From IMG/VR virus record IMGVR_UViG_3300035117_000094, positions 1 to 64,000 of that record: 64,000 nucleotides of DNA, one strand, 5' to 3'. Source of the stretch: a virus. Numbering within the stretch: position 1 is the first letter of the stretch; every line of letters begins with the position of its first letter. The notes under the pieces were generated by a model. That model ran no database searches, was not told the origin of the DNA, and was given only the letters and a program-made list of their open reading frames with translations. Positions 46,490-54,795 of this stretch are shown here, one piece after another. The translations under genes were made by a program, and so were the position numbers.

Positions 46490-46842
46490 ACGGGAAGATT
46501 ACGCACGTCGCTGACGACGGCACGGTGACCGACGTGACCAGCGCCGTGCAGGCGCTCTACGACCTCGCCGTAAGCTCGATGGACTACACGTCGGGCTTCT
46601 GGTCCTACGAGGACGCGGCCCCCGTCGCGGAGCTGGCGAAGCGCTGCGAGTTCCGGGGCTACGAGGGCATCGAGAAGTACGCCCGCGACGAGCTGCACAA
46701 GACGGAGGCCAGCGCATGGCAGCGCGACAACCTCAGCGGCGGCGGGAGCTTCGGTTACGAGTGGCGCGTACCGCACGAGCACGCGTTCTCCGTAGCCGGC
46801 CGGTGCATGTGGCCGGGCTGTTACCAGGAGAAGCCCGCGTGA
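46486..46842 (+). CDS. Hypothetical protein
   Basis: 118 residues from GTG, GTGA-coupled to the nuclease. Helical centre; a C-terminal HAFSVAGRCMWPGCYQE with C...C. Function unknown. Confidence 0.75.
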   Translation: MNGKITHVADDGTVTDVTSAVQALYDLAVSSMDYTSGFWSYEDAAPVAELAKRCEFRGYEGIEKYARDELHKTEASAWQRDNLSGGGSFGYEWRVPHEHAFSVAGRCMWPGCYQEKPA

Positions 46843-47081
46843 GCGGGTTCAGCGAGGCTGTCACGGACCTGAACCGCCGCATGCTGGCCACGTTCGGCAT
46901 CCCGCCGTTCAGCCTCGGGCCGGAGCCGCTGCGATGCCCTGCTGACGGCTGGACCCGGGACAGGTGCCTCGCGGCCTGGGGACGTGACCCGGCGCACGAG
47001 GAGGCTATACGAGAATCCCTCAGCCTGAGCCGGAATAACCCCGGGAGCGGGTACGCTGTACATGTCGCGGGATGGCCCTGA
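46839..47081 (+). CDS. Small hypothetical protein
   Basis: 80 residues from GTG, GTGA-coupled. Helical start (FSEAVTDLNRRMLATFG), two cysteines mid-way. The ECF-like promoter for the next operon lies in its 3' end. Function unknown. Confidence 0.7.
   Translation: MSGFSEAVTDLNRRMLATFGIPPFSLGPEPLRCPADGWTRDRCLAAWGRDPAHEEAIRESLSLSRNNPGSGYAVHVAGWP
47032..47060 (+). promoter_or_regulatory. ECF-like promoter, GGAATA-N17-GCTGTA
   Basis: Begins inside the end of the upstream gene and would start a leader of about 160 nt before the GTG at 47227. Confidence 0.62.
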
Positions 47082-47226
47082 GGGACCGGAGCGCGAGCTG
47101 CACGACAAGTGAACCCGGCACAAAGGGCATCCAGGCATTAGAGGGGTAGTGACCCCGCGCCATCAGCCGAGACAGCCGAGACCAGTAGTTCCAGTCAGTC
47201 ACGACAACGCCACGAGAGGCACCCAC

Positions 47227-48375
47227 GTGAATTACCCGCAACAGGGCTACCCCCAGCAGGGATATCCGCAGCAGGGCCAGCCCCAGGGCTACCCGCAGCA
47301 GGCACCTCCTCAGGGCTACCCGCCGCAGGCGCAGCCGCAGTTCCCCCCTCAGGGCCAGCCCCAGGGCTACCCGCAGCAGGCACCTCCCCAGGGTTACCCG
47401 CAGCAGGGCTACCCGCAGCAGGGATTCCCGCAGCAGGGCTACCCGCAGGGCTTCCAGGGCCAGCCGGCTCCCGTCGCTCCCCCGGCCGCGCAGGGCACCG
47501 TCGCCGACGCCTACACCCAGGGCGTCAAGGGCGGGCGCTACGGGCCGGCCGTGAAGTTCGAGCAGCAGGGCAACGAGGCTTACGTCATCATCGCCCGTGA
47601 CGTCCTCGACACCGACGTGGTCCAGGAGACGGACCCGAAGACCCGGATGCCGAAGTTCCAGCGGGACAACGTCACCCCGCGCTGGCAGATGACCCTGCCG
47701 GTGAACCTGAACCCGTCCCCGGCGTTCCCGGAGGGCAAGGGCACGATCTACGCCAAGGGCGGCCTGCTCCAGGCGATCGTCCGGGCGCTGGTCGCCGCCG
47801 GCTATGACGTGCGGAAGGACGAGCGGCTGCACGCCGGGGACATGCTCCACGTCCGCCGCGTCGCCGACCGGCCGACCAACTTCGGCAACGCCGCGCACGA
47901 GTTCGAGGCGACGGTCACCCGGGGCAGCGCCCCCGCCGTCGTTCCCGGCACCGAGGTCACCACAGGCCCCGGGTACCCGGTCGTCCACGAGCCTGTGCCC
48001 GCACCGCCGCAGGGACCGCCGCCCGGCTACGCCCCGCAGCAGTTCCCGCAGGCCGTGGCCGACGCTCAGGCGCAGGCCGCCGCGACCGTGCAGGCGATGC
48101 AGGCGGCAGGCTACCAGGGGCCGGCGTACCAGCCCCCGCAGCAGGCTCAGGCAGCCGGCCTGAATTTCACTCAGCTCCAGGGGACTCCCGCGATTTACCA
48201 GCCCCCGGCACCGGCTCAGCAGGCGCCCGTCCAGCAGGCTCCTGCGGCGCCGGGTGCCCCGGTTCCCGCGACGCCGCTTCAGGCGGTCATCGTCGCCCGG
48301 CTGACGGGGCAGCCCGTCACGGAGCAGATGCTGTCCCTGCTCACCCCCGAGGAGCGGTCCAAGGCAGGGTTCTAG
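47227..48375 (+). CDS. Putative ssDNA-binding protein with YPQQG-repeat tail
   Basis: 382 residues from GTG preceded by GAGAGG. The first 80 residues are near-perfect GYPQQ/GQPQ repeats, low-complexity and tyrosine/glutamine-rich. Residues about 95-240 are a folded beta-rich domain ([45 protein letters not shown]) consistent with an OB-fold. A proline/glutamine-rich linker and a short helix ([15 protein letters not shown]) end it. ssDNA binding is inferred from fold impression, disordered tail and location among replication genes. It forms its own transcription unit. Confidence 0.65.
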   Translation: MNYPQQGYPQQGYPQQGQPQGYPQQAPPQGYPPQAQPQFPPQGQPQGYPQQAPPQGYPQQGYPQQGFPQQGYPQGFQGQPAPVAPPAAQGTVADAYTQGVKGGRYGPAVKFEQQGNEAYVIIARDVLDTDVVQETDPKTRMPKFQRDNVTPRWQMTLPVNLNPSPAFPEGKGTIYAKGGLLQAIVRALVAAGYDVRKDERLHAGDMLHVRRVADRPTNFGNAAHEFEATVTRGSAPAVVPGTEVTTGPGYPVVHEPVPAPPQGPPPGYAPQQFPQAVADAQAQAAATVQAMQAAGYQGPAYQPPQQAQAAGLNFTQLQGTPAIYQPPAPAQQAPVQQAPAAPGAPVPATPLQAVIVARLTGQPVTEQMLSLLTPEERSKAGF

Positions 48376-48394
48376 CAACCCGCAGGAGAATCCG

Positions 48395-48449
48395 GCGCCC
48401 CTGCCGGGAATTCCCGGACCATCGTCTGGGTTACTCCCGGCAGGGGCGC
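48395..48449 (+). terminator. Terminator hairpin containing a promoter
   Basis: A perfect 15-bp stem (GCGCCCCTGCCGGGA at 48395-48409, TCCCGGCAGGGGCGC at 48435-48449) around a 25-base loop. The loop and stem edges hold an ECF-like promoter, the second such overlap in the window. Confidence 0.82.
48407..48435 (+). promoter_or_regulatory. ECF-like promoter, GGAATT-N17-GTTACT
   Basis: The -35 straddles the end of the left stem arm and the -10 the start of the right arm. Precedes the membrane protein at 48483. Confidence 0.55.
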
Positions 48450-48482
48450 TTCCGCTCTCATCGCAGACGAAAGGACAGCCGC

Positions 48483-48695
48483 ATGCACCTCAACTACGCA
48501 CAGCTCGCCTGGCGAATCCTCTACGGCCTCGGTACCGTGCTCATGCTGGCCGCTGTAGTCGTATCCGGCTACCGGCGCGCTCAGAAGGTCGCCGACCGCG
48601 TCACGCCGCCCGCCACGGACGCCGTGATGAACGGGGTCATCGTGTTCAACCTGCTCATCTTCGCCCTCCTCGTCCAGGGGTACCTCCGTGCCTAA
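48483..48695 (+). CDS. Small two-span membrane protein
   Basis: 70 residues with two hydrophobic segments (about residues 12-30 and 48-66) flanking a charged loop (YRRAQKVADRVTPP). GAAAGGA precedes the ATG. Function unknown. Confidence 0.75.
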   Translation: MHLNYAQLAWRILYGLGTVLMLAAVVVSGYRRAQKVADRVTPPATDAVMNGVIVFNLLIFALLVQGYLRA

Positions 48696-48948
48696 GGTGG
48701 TAGTCCTCCACAAGAGCGACGGGGCCGCGCGGGCAGCCGGCTCGCCAGAGGACGCCACTGAGGTCTTCGAGGGCGTAGCCAGGGTATGGCGCGAGGAAGG
48801 CTGGCTCGTCATCGTCAAGGAGGGCGGCGGCGGTGAGTTCGGCATCAACCGCGATGAGGTCGCCTCGTACTGGCTGGCTGCCGATGACGTGTTCGACGCG
48901 GCGGCAGCGGCGGAGCTGGCCAAGGAGCAGGCGAGGGAGGGCGCGTGA
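48688..48948 (+). CDS. Small hypothetical protein
   Basis: 86 residues from GTG; GVARVWREEGWLVIVKEGGG looks like a small alpha/beta unit and the C-terminus is a helix. Overlaps neighbours on both sides. Function unknown; probably works with the helicase that follows. Confidence 0.7.
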   Translation: MPKVVVLHKSDGAARAAGSPEDATEVFEGVARVWREEGWLVIVKEGGGGEFGINRDEVASYWLAADDVFDAAAAAELAKEQAREGA

Positions 48949-50783
48949 TCGTTCCCGTGCTAGGGGAGCTGACGGAGGGCGGCCTGCTGAAGGTCGCCCT
49001 CGGCGGCGGCAACGACTGGGACGCGGAGTTCATGGGCACCCGCCTGCGCAGCCTCACCCCGGCATTCGAGGCGGTGAAGGGCGAGCCGCTGGCCATGACC
49101 ACCGGCCTGTCCTGGGCTGCCGTCAACCAGCTTGCCCGCGCCTTCCCCGGCGCCCGCTCAGAGGCGGACAGCCGGCCGCTAGCCTGGACTCCCGGCCCGC
49201 TGCTGTGCTCGTGGATCATGGGCGAGGCCGTGCGCCGGTCCTGCGAGGGCGACTTCACCGGCCAGCCGCCGGCCCGCGAGCCGATGACCCACCAGGTGGC
49301 CGGCGCCATCGCCATCGGGATGAACGGCCGGTTCCTGCTCGCCGACGAACCCGGGACGGGCAAGACCCAGACCGCCGCGATGGGGCTGGCGGAGCTGGAC
49401 GCCCGGGGCCGCTTCCCCTTCCCGGCGCTCGTCGTCGCGCCCGCCTCCGTCGTTGACTCGTGGCTGGAAGACCTCGCCCTGACCTACCCGGGCTGGAAGG
49501 TGATGCCCTACATGGGGGCGAGCCGGCAGCGGCTGCTCCGGTCCGACGCGCAGGTGCTCGTGACGAGCTGGGAGACCATGCGCAACGACACGGGCGACTC
49601 CCGGACCCCCGGCCCGCTGATGAGGCACGGGTTCAGCTCCCTGGTCGGCGACGAGGCCCACAAGACCTGCAACTACGAGTCCCGCCAGAGCGTCCGGTTC
49701 CGCCGGCTGGCCAGCCACACCCCTGTCGTGATCGAGGCGACCGGCACGCCGACGAACAACAACGCCGGGAACTTCTGGCCGCTGATCAACTCGATGCACC
49801 CCTCGGCGTTCCCCAGCCGTGACCGGTACAAGGAGCACTACTGCCTCGGCCGTCGCGCTGACTACGGCGATACCGAGGTGACGGGCCTGCGGCCGGAGAT
49901 GGAGCCGGAGTTCCGGGCGGTCATGCAGGGCGCGATGCGCCGCGTGGCCAAGGCCGACGTGCTGGCCGAGCTGCCCCCCAAGACGTACCAGACCCGCTGG
50001 ATGGACATCCCGGCGAAGTACCGCCCGGCCTACGACGAAATGGAGGCGGACATGCTGGCGCACCTCCCGGACACGGAGACGCCGCTGACCGCCATGAACA
50101 CCCTCGCCAAGATGATGCGCCTGTCCCAGCTCGCTCACGCCGCCTGCGACGTCGAGGCGTACACGGAGCTGGACGACAACCCTAAGAGCCTCACGTACGG
50201 CCAGGAAGTAGAGAAGCTGAAGGTGACGATGAGGGAGCCGTCCTGGAAGGTGGACGCCCTCATGGAGATCCTGGACGAGCTGCACGAGGGCGACGCCCCG
50301 CTGACCGCGAAGGGCGACGTGGACCGCAGGCGCCTCGTGCACGGCAGCCGGCCCGTCGTCGCGTTCGCGCCGCTGAAGCAGCTCGTGATGCTCGCCGGGG
50401 CGCGAGCCGAGGCACAGGGGTACAAGGTGGGGTACATTGTCGGGGGGATGACCGCCGCAGCCCGGACCGCCACCCGGCATGCCTTCCAGGCGCACGAGCT
50501 GGACCTGCTGTGCGTCACCACGGCGGCCGGGGGCGTCGGCCTTACGCTGACCGCCGCCGACACCGCAGTGTTCCTCATGAGGCCGTGGGGGCTGGTCGAG
50601 GCGACGCAGAGCGAGGACCGGCTGCACAGGCGAGGGCAGACCGGGAACGTGCTGATCATAGACCTCGTCACGCGCAAGTCGATCGAGTCGCGCATCAGGA
50701 CGGCGCTGAAGGGCAAGGCGCAGAACCTGGCGGAACTCGTCCAGGACCCGAGAATCGCACGGGAACTTTTCGGAGGGGCATGA
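48945..50783 (+). CDS. SNF2-family SF2 helicase
   Basis: 612 residues from GTG. Motif I DEPGTGKT near residue 137, Ia APASVVDSWLEDL, II VGDEAHK near 234, III IEATGTPTNNN, and in the second RecA-like domain TTAAGGVGLTLTAADT and QSEDRLHRRGQTG (motif VI) near 555. This is a complete SNF2-type translocase/helicase as found in many phages, probably for replication restart, recombination or displacing bound proteins. Confidence 0.92.
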   Translation: MIVPVLGELTEGGLLKVALGGGNDWDAEFMGTRLRSLTPAFEAVKGEPLAMTTGLSWAAVNQLARAFPGARSEADSRPLAWTPGPLLCSWIMGEAVRRSCEGDFTGQPPAREPMTHQVAGAIAIGMNGRFLLADEPGTGKTQTAAMGLAELDARGRFPFPALVVAPASVVDSWLEDLALTYPGWKVMPYMGASRQRLLRSDAQVLVTSWETMRNDTGDSRTPGPLMRHGFSSLVGDEAHKTCNYESRQSVRFRRLASHTPVVIEATGTPTNNNAGNFWPLINSMHPSAFPSRDRYKEHYCLGRRADYGDTEVTGLRPEMEPEFRAVMQGAMRRVAKADVLAELPPKTYQTRWMDIPAKYRPAYDEMEADMLAHLPDTETPLTAMNTLAKMMRLSQLAHAACDVEAYTELDDNPKSLTYGQEVEKLKVTMREPSWKVDALMEILDELHEGDAPLTAKGDVDRRRLVHGSRPVVAFAPLKQLVMLAGARAEAQGYKVGYIVGGMTAAARTATRHAFQAHELDLLCVTTAAGGVGLTLTAADTAVFLMRPWGLVEATQSEDRLHRRGQTGNVLIIDLVTRKSIESRIRTALKGKAQNLAELVQDPRIARELFGGA

Positions 50784-51079
50784 TGGCGGAGATCTACCCG
50801 TGCGGGGGCATCGGAAAGCACATAGGAAACTGCGATTGCCTTAACGCGGACGAGTCCCTGCCCCGCCGGCGCCGGAGGAAGCGCGAGCAGAAGCCCGCCG
50901 ACCGGGGCAAGCCCCCCGCGACCAGCAGCGAGGAGCTGGAGTGGGTCAAGGTGGACTGCCCCAAGTGCCGTGGCGCCAAGAGCGGGCCGTGGGGTCGCGG
51001 GGGCAAGGTCATCACGTGCCCGGAGTGCAAGGGATCCGGCAGCCGCATGACCCAGAAGCCGAAGCCGAAGGAGAAGTGA
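50780..51079 (+). CDS. Zinc-ribbon protein
   Basis: 99 residues. An N-terminal CGGIGKHIGNCDC cluster, a basic stretch (RRRRRKREQKPADRGK), then CPKCRGAKSG and CPECKGSGSR forming a DnaJ-like zinc ribbon, like that at 22342. ATGA overlap with the helicase gene. RNA or DNA contact is likely; function unknown. Confidence 0.78.
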   Translation: MMAEIYPCGGIGKHIGNCDCLNADESLPRRRRRKREQKPADRGKPPATSSEELEWVKVDCPKCRGAKSGPWGRGGKVITCPECKGSGSRMTQKPKPKEK

Positions 51080-51294
51080 TGAGGGTCCGGATGTGGGGCA
51101 GGCCCTCCGTGGAGGAGCAACTGGCGCCGTTCATGGGCAAGGCCGTGACGGTGACGATCCGGATTACGGGCCGGCTAGAGCGCGTCTACGGGGACGAGAT
51201 CCTGGTGGCCGGGCATCGCGGCATGACCCGGTACGTGAAGAAGTCCGATATCGATGAGATCGAGGAGGTTACCCGTGACTTACGTCCGCGATGA
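51079..51294 (+). CDS. Small beta-barrel-like protein
   Basis: 71 residues: KAVTVTIRITGRLERVYGDE and onward resembles an Sm/SH3-like barrel. TGATG overlap with the previous gene. Function unknown. Confidence 0.7.
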   Translation: MRVRMWGRPSVEEQLAPFMGKAVTVTIRITGRLERVYGDEILVAGHRGMTRYVKKSDIDEIEEVTRDLRPR

Positions 51295-51538
51295 CGAGGC
51301 AGCGGCCGAGCTGCGCAGGCGGCTGTCACTCTACGCGCGGCACCAGGGGAGGATGGGGTACCTGTCGCTGCTAGGCCACCTGGGCATGGCCCCGGGGGAG
51401 TTCGACCGCTGGGTGCAGGACGGTATGCTGTCCGAGAGGTGGATCGCCAATCTCAGGAGGATGCCTGATGTCCCTGCCCACGCTGAGGAGCCTGGAGAAG
51501 TACGCAGCGCGCCCGTTCCAGGTCGGCTACCCGGCTGA
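51275..51538 (+). CDS. Hypothetical helical protein
   Basis: 87 residues from GTG after GAGGAGG. LRRRLSLYARHQGRMGYLSL and EFDRWVQDGMLSERWIANLR give a helix-turn-helix-like region (about residues 11-60). The last 70 bp overlap the PLD gene, so the C-terminus may be shorter in effect. DNA binding is possible. Confidence 0.6.
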   Translation: MTYVRDDEAAAELRRRLSLYARHQGRMGYLSLLGHLGMAPGEFDRWVQDGMLSERWIANLRRMPDVPAHAEEPGEVRSAPVPGRLPG

Positions 51539-52067
51539 CGACCACGTCACGCTGTACGCGCCCGAGGACAACCTGCACGGCGCGCTGGTGAGCCTCGTAG
51601 GCTCTGCCGAGCACTCCCTCGTCATCGCCATGTACGGCTTCGACGATGATGAGCTGGCGACGGCGATCATGAGCAAGCTGGGAGCGGAGCACGTCTTCGT
51701 GTCCCTGTCGCTCGACTCCACGCAGGCCGCCGGCAAGCACGAGTCCGCACTGCTGGAGCACGCGCGGTTCCCGTCGAACTCCATCGCCTCCGGCCAGTCC
51801 GAGAAGCACGCCATCATGCACCTGAAGACCGTGATCATCGACGGCCTGGACGTGGTCAGCGGGTCCACCAACTGGTCGGACAGCGGCGAGCGGAAGCAGG
51901 ACAACGAGCTGTCCGTCACCCGGCACCCCCTCATCGCCGCCCGCGCCCGGGCCAAGCTCGACATCGTCCACCAGTCCATGCTCCTCCAGATGGCGGCCAG
52001 GGCCAGGGAGCGCCGGAATAACGGGCGGCCAGTCACGGTTACCCCGGAGGAGAACGGCACCCCCTAG
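51468..52067 (+). CDS. Phospholipase D-superfamily nuclease (single HKD)
   Basis: 199 residues; AGGAGG precedes the ATG. One HKD motif is complete: HLKTVIIDG (H118, K120, D125) followed by SGSTNWSDSG, as in Nuc-type endonucleases that act as dimers. LVIAMYGFDDDELATAI is the typical earlier strand-helix. It probably cuts nucleic acid without metal; substrate unknown. It directly precedes the RNA ligase. Confidence 0.85.
   Translation: MSLPTLRSLEKYAARPFQVGYPADDHVTLYAPEDNLHGALVSLVGSAEHSLVIAMYGFDDDELATAIMSKLGAEHVFVSLSLDSTQAAGKHESALLEHARFPSNSIASGQSEKHAIMHLKTVIIDGLDVVSGSTNWSDSGERKQDNELSVTRHPLIAARARAKLDIVHQSMLLQMAARARERRNNGRPVTVTPEENGTP
52015..52043 (+). promoter_or_regulatory. ECF-like promoter, GGAATA-N17-GTTACC
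   Basis: Inside the 3' end of the PLD gene, about 40 bp before the RNA ligase start. Confidence 0.6.
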
Positions 52068-52081
52068 GCACGGAGGCCCTG

Positions 52082-52771
52082 ATGACGGATTTCGGCCCGG
52101 AGTACCCGAAGGTACAGACTGCCTTCCTGCGCGACATGACCGTGAAGGGAAGCCCGGTCCTGCCCGGCCAGTGGACGCTCCCGGAGTTTGCTTACCTCGC
52201 AGACAAGCCGTGGCGGTGGACCGAGAAGGTGGACGGCACCAACACGCGGCTGCACTTCGACGGCGGCCAGGTGACCCTCGGCGGCCGGACGGGCAACGCC
52301 CAGGTTCCCGCGCACCTCATTGACGCCGTCCGGCGCCTCGGCCTGCTCGACGTGGCACGCTGGCAGGAGAAGTTCCCCCTCGTGCCCTTCGACGGCGGCG
52401 TGACCGTCTACGGCGAGGGCTACGGCCCTAAGATCCAGAAGGGCGGTGGCCTGTACCGGGACGACGTGAGCTTCATAGTCTTCGACGTCCGCGTAGGCGA
52501 CTGGTGGCTCCAGCCGGACGCCGTCGAGGACGTGGCCTCGTTCCTCGGCCTGGAGACGGTCCCGTACTGGGGCGACGGTACCCCGCGAGACGTGTGGAAC
52601 GCCATCATGGACGGGGCGCTCATATCTCACTGGCAGGACCGGGGCGTGCGGATCGAGGGACTGGTGGGCACGCCTGCCGTGCCGCTGTACGACCGCCGTG
52701 GCCACCGCCTGGTCATGAAGCTGAAGGTCCGGGACGCGGAGGACTTCCGCAGGGCGCGCGGTGATGCCTGA
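52082..52771 (+). CDS. RNA ligase (Rnl2-like)
   Basis: 229 residues. Nucleotidyltransferase motifs in order: I EKVDGTN (Lys49, AMP acceptor), III VYGEGYGPKIQ near 112, IIIa FIVFDV near 130, IV EGLVG near 196 and V LVMKLKV near 214. The size matches the catalytic core of Rnl2-type ligases without a large C-terminal domain. It would seal RNA 3'-OH/5'-P ends; phage ligases typically repair tRNAs cut by host anticodon nucleases. It follows a PLD nuclease and its own ECF-like promoter. Confidence 0.88.
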   Translation: MTDFGPEYPKVQTAFLRDMTVKGSPVLPGQWTLPEFAYLADKPWRWTEKVDGTNTRLHFDGGQVTLGGRTGNAQVPAHLIDAVRRLGLLDVARWQEKFPLVPFDGGVTVYGEGYGPKIQKGGGLYRDDVSFIVFDVRVGDWWLQPDAVEDVASFLGLETVPYWGDGTPRDVWNAIMDGALISHWQDRGVRIEGLVGTPAVPLYDRRGHRLVMKLKVRDAEDFRRARGDA

Positions 52772-53130
52772 TGGGCGCCTTCGGCCAGCCTGAGGCACCG
52801 CCCGCTCTCGTGCCCGTGCTGATGCTGGACGGCCCGAAGAAGGGCAAGATACACGTCCTCCCCCAGGACGTCGCGATGCTGCACGATGGCGAGGTGTACA
52901 CGATCCCGCGACCCTGGGACGCATCGCTTCCCGACCTGGCGTACACCCGCGTCCGGCAGGTCACCTACTGGTTTTCCGAGGTGGTCGTGCTGGGGCGGCG
53001 GTTCCGGGTAGGGGCGCTGGGAGACGCGCACGGCGCCCCTTCCACGGGCCGGGTTAACGACGCCGCGTGGCTGGTGCTGACCTCGGAGCTGGCCCGGCAG
53101 GCCGAAGACCTCACCGTGAAGATGCGCTAG
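52771..53130 (+). CDS. Hypothetical protein
   Basis: 119 residues, starting at TGATG overlap with the ligase. Beta-rich (KIHVLPQDVAMLHDGEVYTI). Co-translation suggests a link with the ligase, but no family is recognised. Confidence 0.75.
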   Translation: MGAFGQPEAPPALVPVLMLDGPKKGKIHVLPQDVAMLHDGEVYTIPRPWDASLPDLAYTRVRQVTYWFSEVVVLGRRFRVGALGDAHGAPSTGRVNDAAWLVLTSELARQAEDLTVKMR

Positions 53131-53132
53131 CC

Positions 53133-53161
53133 GGAATAACTGGCGGCCAGGGGGCGCTGTG
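53133..53161 (+). promoter_or_regulatory. ECF-like promoter, GGAATA-N17-GCTGTG
   Basis: Immediately after the TAG of the previous gene, with the CCGGAATAACTGGCGGCC core shared with 40169. Precedes 53195. Confidence 0.65.
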
Positions 53162-53194
53162 CCCGGGGACGTGATGACGGCGAAGGGAGACGCT

Positions 53195-53482
53195 ATGGCG
53201 AAGCGTGACGGGCAAGGCAGGAAGCGCTACCGGCAGCGGACCAAGCGGCCGGCAGTGCCTGTGGTCAGCACCTCCGTGCTGTTCACCTGTGCTTGCGGGA
53301 AGCAGGCGTACGCTAGCCGGAGGAGCGCTAAGCAGGTATCCCGGGTAGCGTTCCCCGGCCAGGCCATGCGCGCGTACAGGTGCGAGGAGGGCGAAGGCGA
53401 TGCGGCAGTTTATCACCTGACCTCGCTCAGCACGTCTCGCGTGACTGAGAGCCGGTCGTATTTCCAGGGAGGCACGTCATGA
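53195..53482 (+). CDS. Small basic protein
   Basis: 95 residues; GCGAAGGGAGACGCT before ATG 53195 makes this the best of several in-frame starts. Basic lead (KRDGQGRKRYRQRTKR), then FTCACGKQAY and a later cysteine that may bind zinc. Overlaps the next ATG. Function unknown. Confidence 0.7.
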   Translation: MAKRDGQGRKRYRQRTKRPAVPVVSTSVLFTCACGKQAYASRRSAKQVSRVAFPGQAMRAYRCEEGEGDAAVYHLTSLSTSRVTESRSYFQGGTS

Positions 53483-53778
53483 TCGGACAGCAGGAAGGCG
53501 ATGACCCGGGCACGCGCATGGAGCAGGCGATAACCGGGCTGACGGCCTGCGCCGCGCTGTACGGGTCCTTGTCCACGGCGATGACGGTGCTCTCCACGGC
53601 TGCGGCGCAGGCGTCTGCGGTGTTCAGCGACCTGGCAGAGGCCCTGCGCGAGGAGCACGAGGGTGAGGAGCACGAGGGCGAGGCGATTTCCGCCGAGGAG
53701 ATTGCCGAGGAAGAGGAAGCGGCGAACAGGGCGCTCACAATGGCGGACGCCTGGGCGGAGGGCTACGATGGCCCTTAA
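53479..53778 (+). CDS. Acidic helical protein
   Basis: 99 residues. A mildly hydrophobic first half (TACAALYGSLSTAMTVLSTA) and a glutamate-rich second half with an EHEGEEHEGEA repeat. Function unknown. Confidence 0.65.
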   Translation: MIGQQEGDDPGTRMEQAITGLTACAALYGSLSTAMTVLSTAAAQASAVFSDLAEALREEHEGEEHEGEAISAEEIAEEEEAANRALTMADAWAEGYDGP

Positions 53779-54202
53779 TCCTGACGGGCACGAGATCGAG
53801 GTTATCACCGGCCGCAGGAGCGGAACCGGCGCTTCCCGCCAGGGCGAGGCTAACCCGAACGCCGCCCTGAAGGACAGCGAGGCCCGGGAGGTGCGGATCC
53901 TGCGGTCCAACGGCTGGTCGCACCAGGACATCGCCGTGCTGTACGGCATCTCGGTGGGCCGGTCCTCGGAGATCTGCCGGGGCCGGGCGTACGCGGGCGC
54001 CGGAGGCCCGGTGGAGTCCGGCCGCGAGTACCATATCGCCGCCGCGCGCTACACGGGCGATGCCGCCGTCCTGGAGCGGTCAGTGCTGGACCTGCACGGC
54101 CGGGGCCTGTCACAGCGGGCCATCGCAAGTCGCGTGCAGCGCAGCAAGACGCTCGTCGGCGACATCATCCGCGCCAGCCGGAGGGAGGCAGCCGGTGCCT
54201 GA
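53768..54202 (+). CDS. Protein with two helix-turn-helix motifs
   Basis: 144 residues. REVRILRSNGWSHQDIAVLY with GISVGRSSEICRGRAY, and LDLHGRGLSQRAIASRVQRS with KTLVGDIIRASR, are both resolvase-like helix-turn-helix units (about residues 42-75 and 105-138). A double-HTH layout suits a DNA-binding regulator or a small-terminase-like protein. Overlaps the previous gene by 11 bp. Confidence 0.75.
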   Translation: MALNPDGHEIEVITGRRSGTGASRQGEANPNAALKDSEAREVRILRSNGWSHQDIAVLYGISVGRSSEICRGRAYAGAGGPVESGREYHIAAARYTGDAAVLERSVLDLHGRGLSQRAIASRVQRSKTLVGDIIRASRREAAGA

Positions 54203-54416
54203 GGGCGGGGACTACTCCTTTGAGGGGCTGTACCGTGCGCTGGTGGACAAGGAGAAGTCCGGGTTCGGGCAGTGCCGGGAGAAGGCGAAGGAGTACGTTA
54301 AGGCCCGCGTGGCGGCGCTTGAGGCCGAGCGCAAGGGCGTAGGCTGGCTGGACACGTACGGGCGGGGCAGGATGGCCGCGTACGATGACATGCTGAGGTT
54401 CCTGGGCGGCGAGTGA
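54195..54416 (+). CDS. Small hypothetical protein
   Basis: 73 residues from GTG after GGAGGCA; helical (LYRALVDKEKSGFGQCREKA). Overlaps the double-HTH gene by 8 bp. Function unknown. Confidence 0.7.
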   Translation: MPEGGDYSFEGLYRALVDKEKSGFGQCREKAKEYVKARVAALEAERKGVGWLDTYGRGRMAAYDDMLRFLGGE

Positions 54417-54444
54417 CAGCCCGGCTCCCTGGTACGCTTACGCT

Positions 54445-54774
54445 ATGCCCAAGACGCACCACGCTACGCGCAAGTTCAGGCTGGAGTGCGGCTGCCTCCG
54501 GGACTACCCGGGCATGGCGGCGGGCAAGCGCCATAGCGTGCTGTGCACGTCCTGCGGCAAGGCGTCGGCAACCTTGTTCGCCTACCCGGACAAGTGCTGC
54601 GGGGCCGAGGCCATGGTCGCCCAGGGCAGCCGCAGCACCCGCGTGAGCTGCACGAATGAAGCCGGGAATAGCGAATGCGGAGCCGGGGTTCACTACGACG
54701 AGTACGCCAGCGCCCGGTTTACCGTGACAGTGTCCCTGAAGAGGGGCAACTGGGGTAACACGGGCCGGGCATAG
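54445..54774 (+). CDS. Cysteine-rich protein
   Basis: 109 residues with eight cysteines: LECGCLRDY, LCTSCGKAS, DKCCGAEA, SCTNEAG and ECGAG, enough for two zinc sites. No strong ribosome binding site; a TACGCT box just before the ATG suggests a near-leaderless start. An ECF-like promoter motif lies within it. Function unknown. Confidence 0.7.
   Translation: MPKTHHATRKFRLECGCLRDYPGMAAGKRHSVLCTSCGKASATLFAYPDKCCGAEAMVAQGSRSTRVSCTNEAGNSECGAGVHYDEYASARFTVTVSLKRGNWGNTGRA
54665..54693 (+). promoter_or_regulatory. ECF-like promoter, GGAATA-N17-GTTCAC
   Basis: Inside the cysteine-rich gene, about 100 bp before the membrane protein at 54796. Keeps the GCCGGGAATA context. Confidence 0.5.
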
Positions 54775-54795
54775 CCAAGTGAGAAGGAGACCCGA

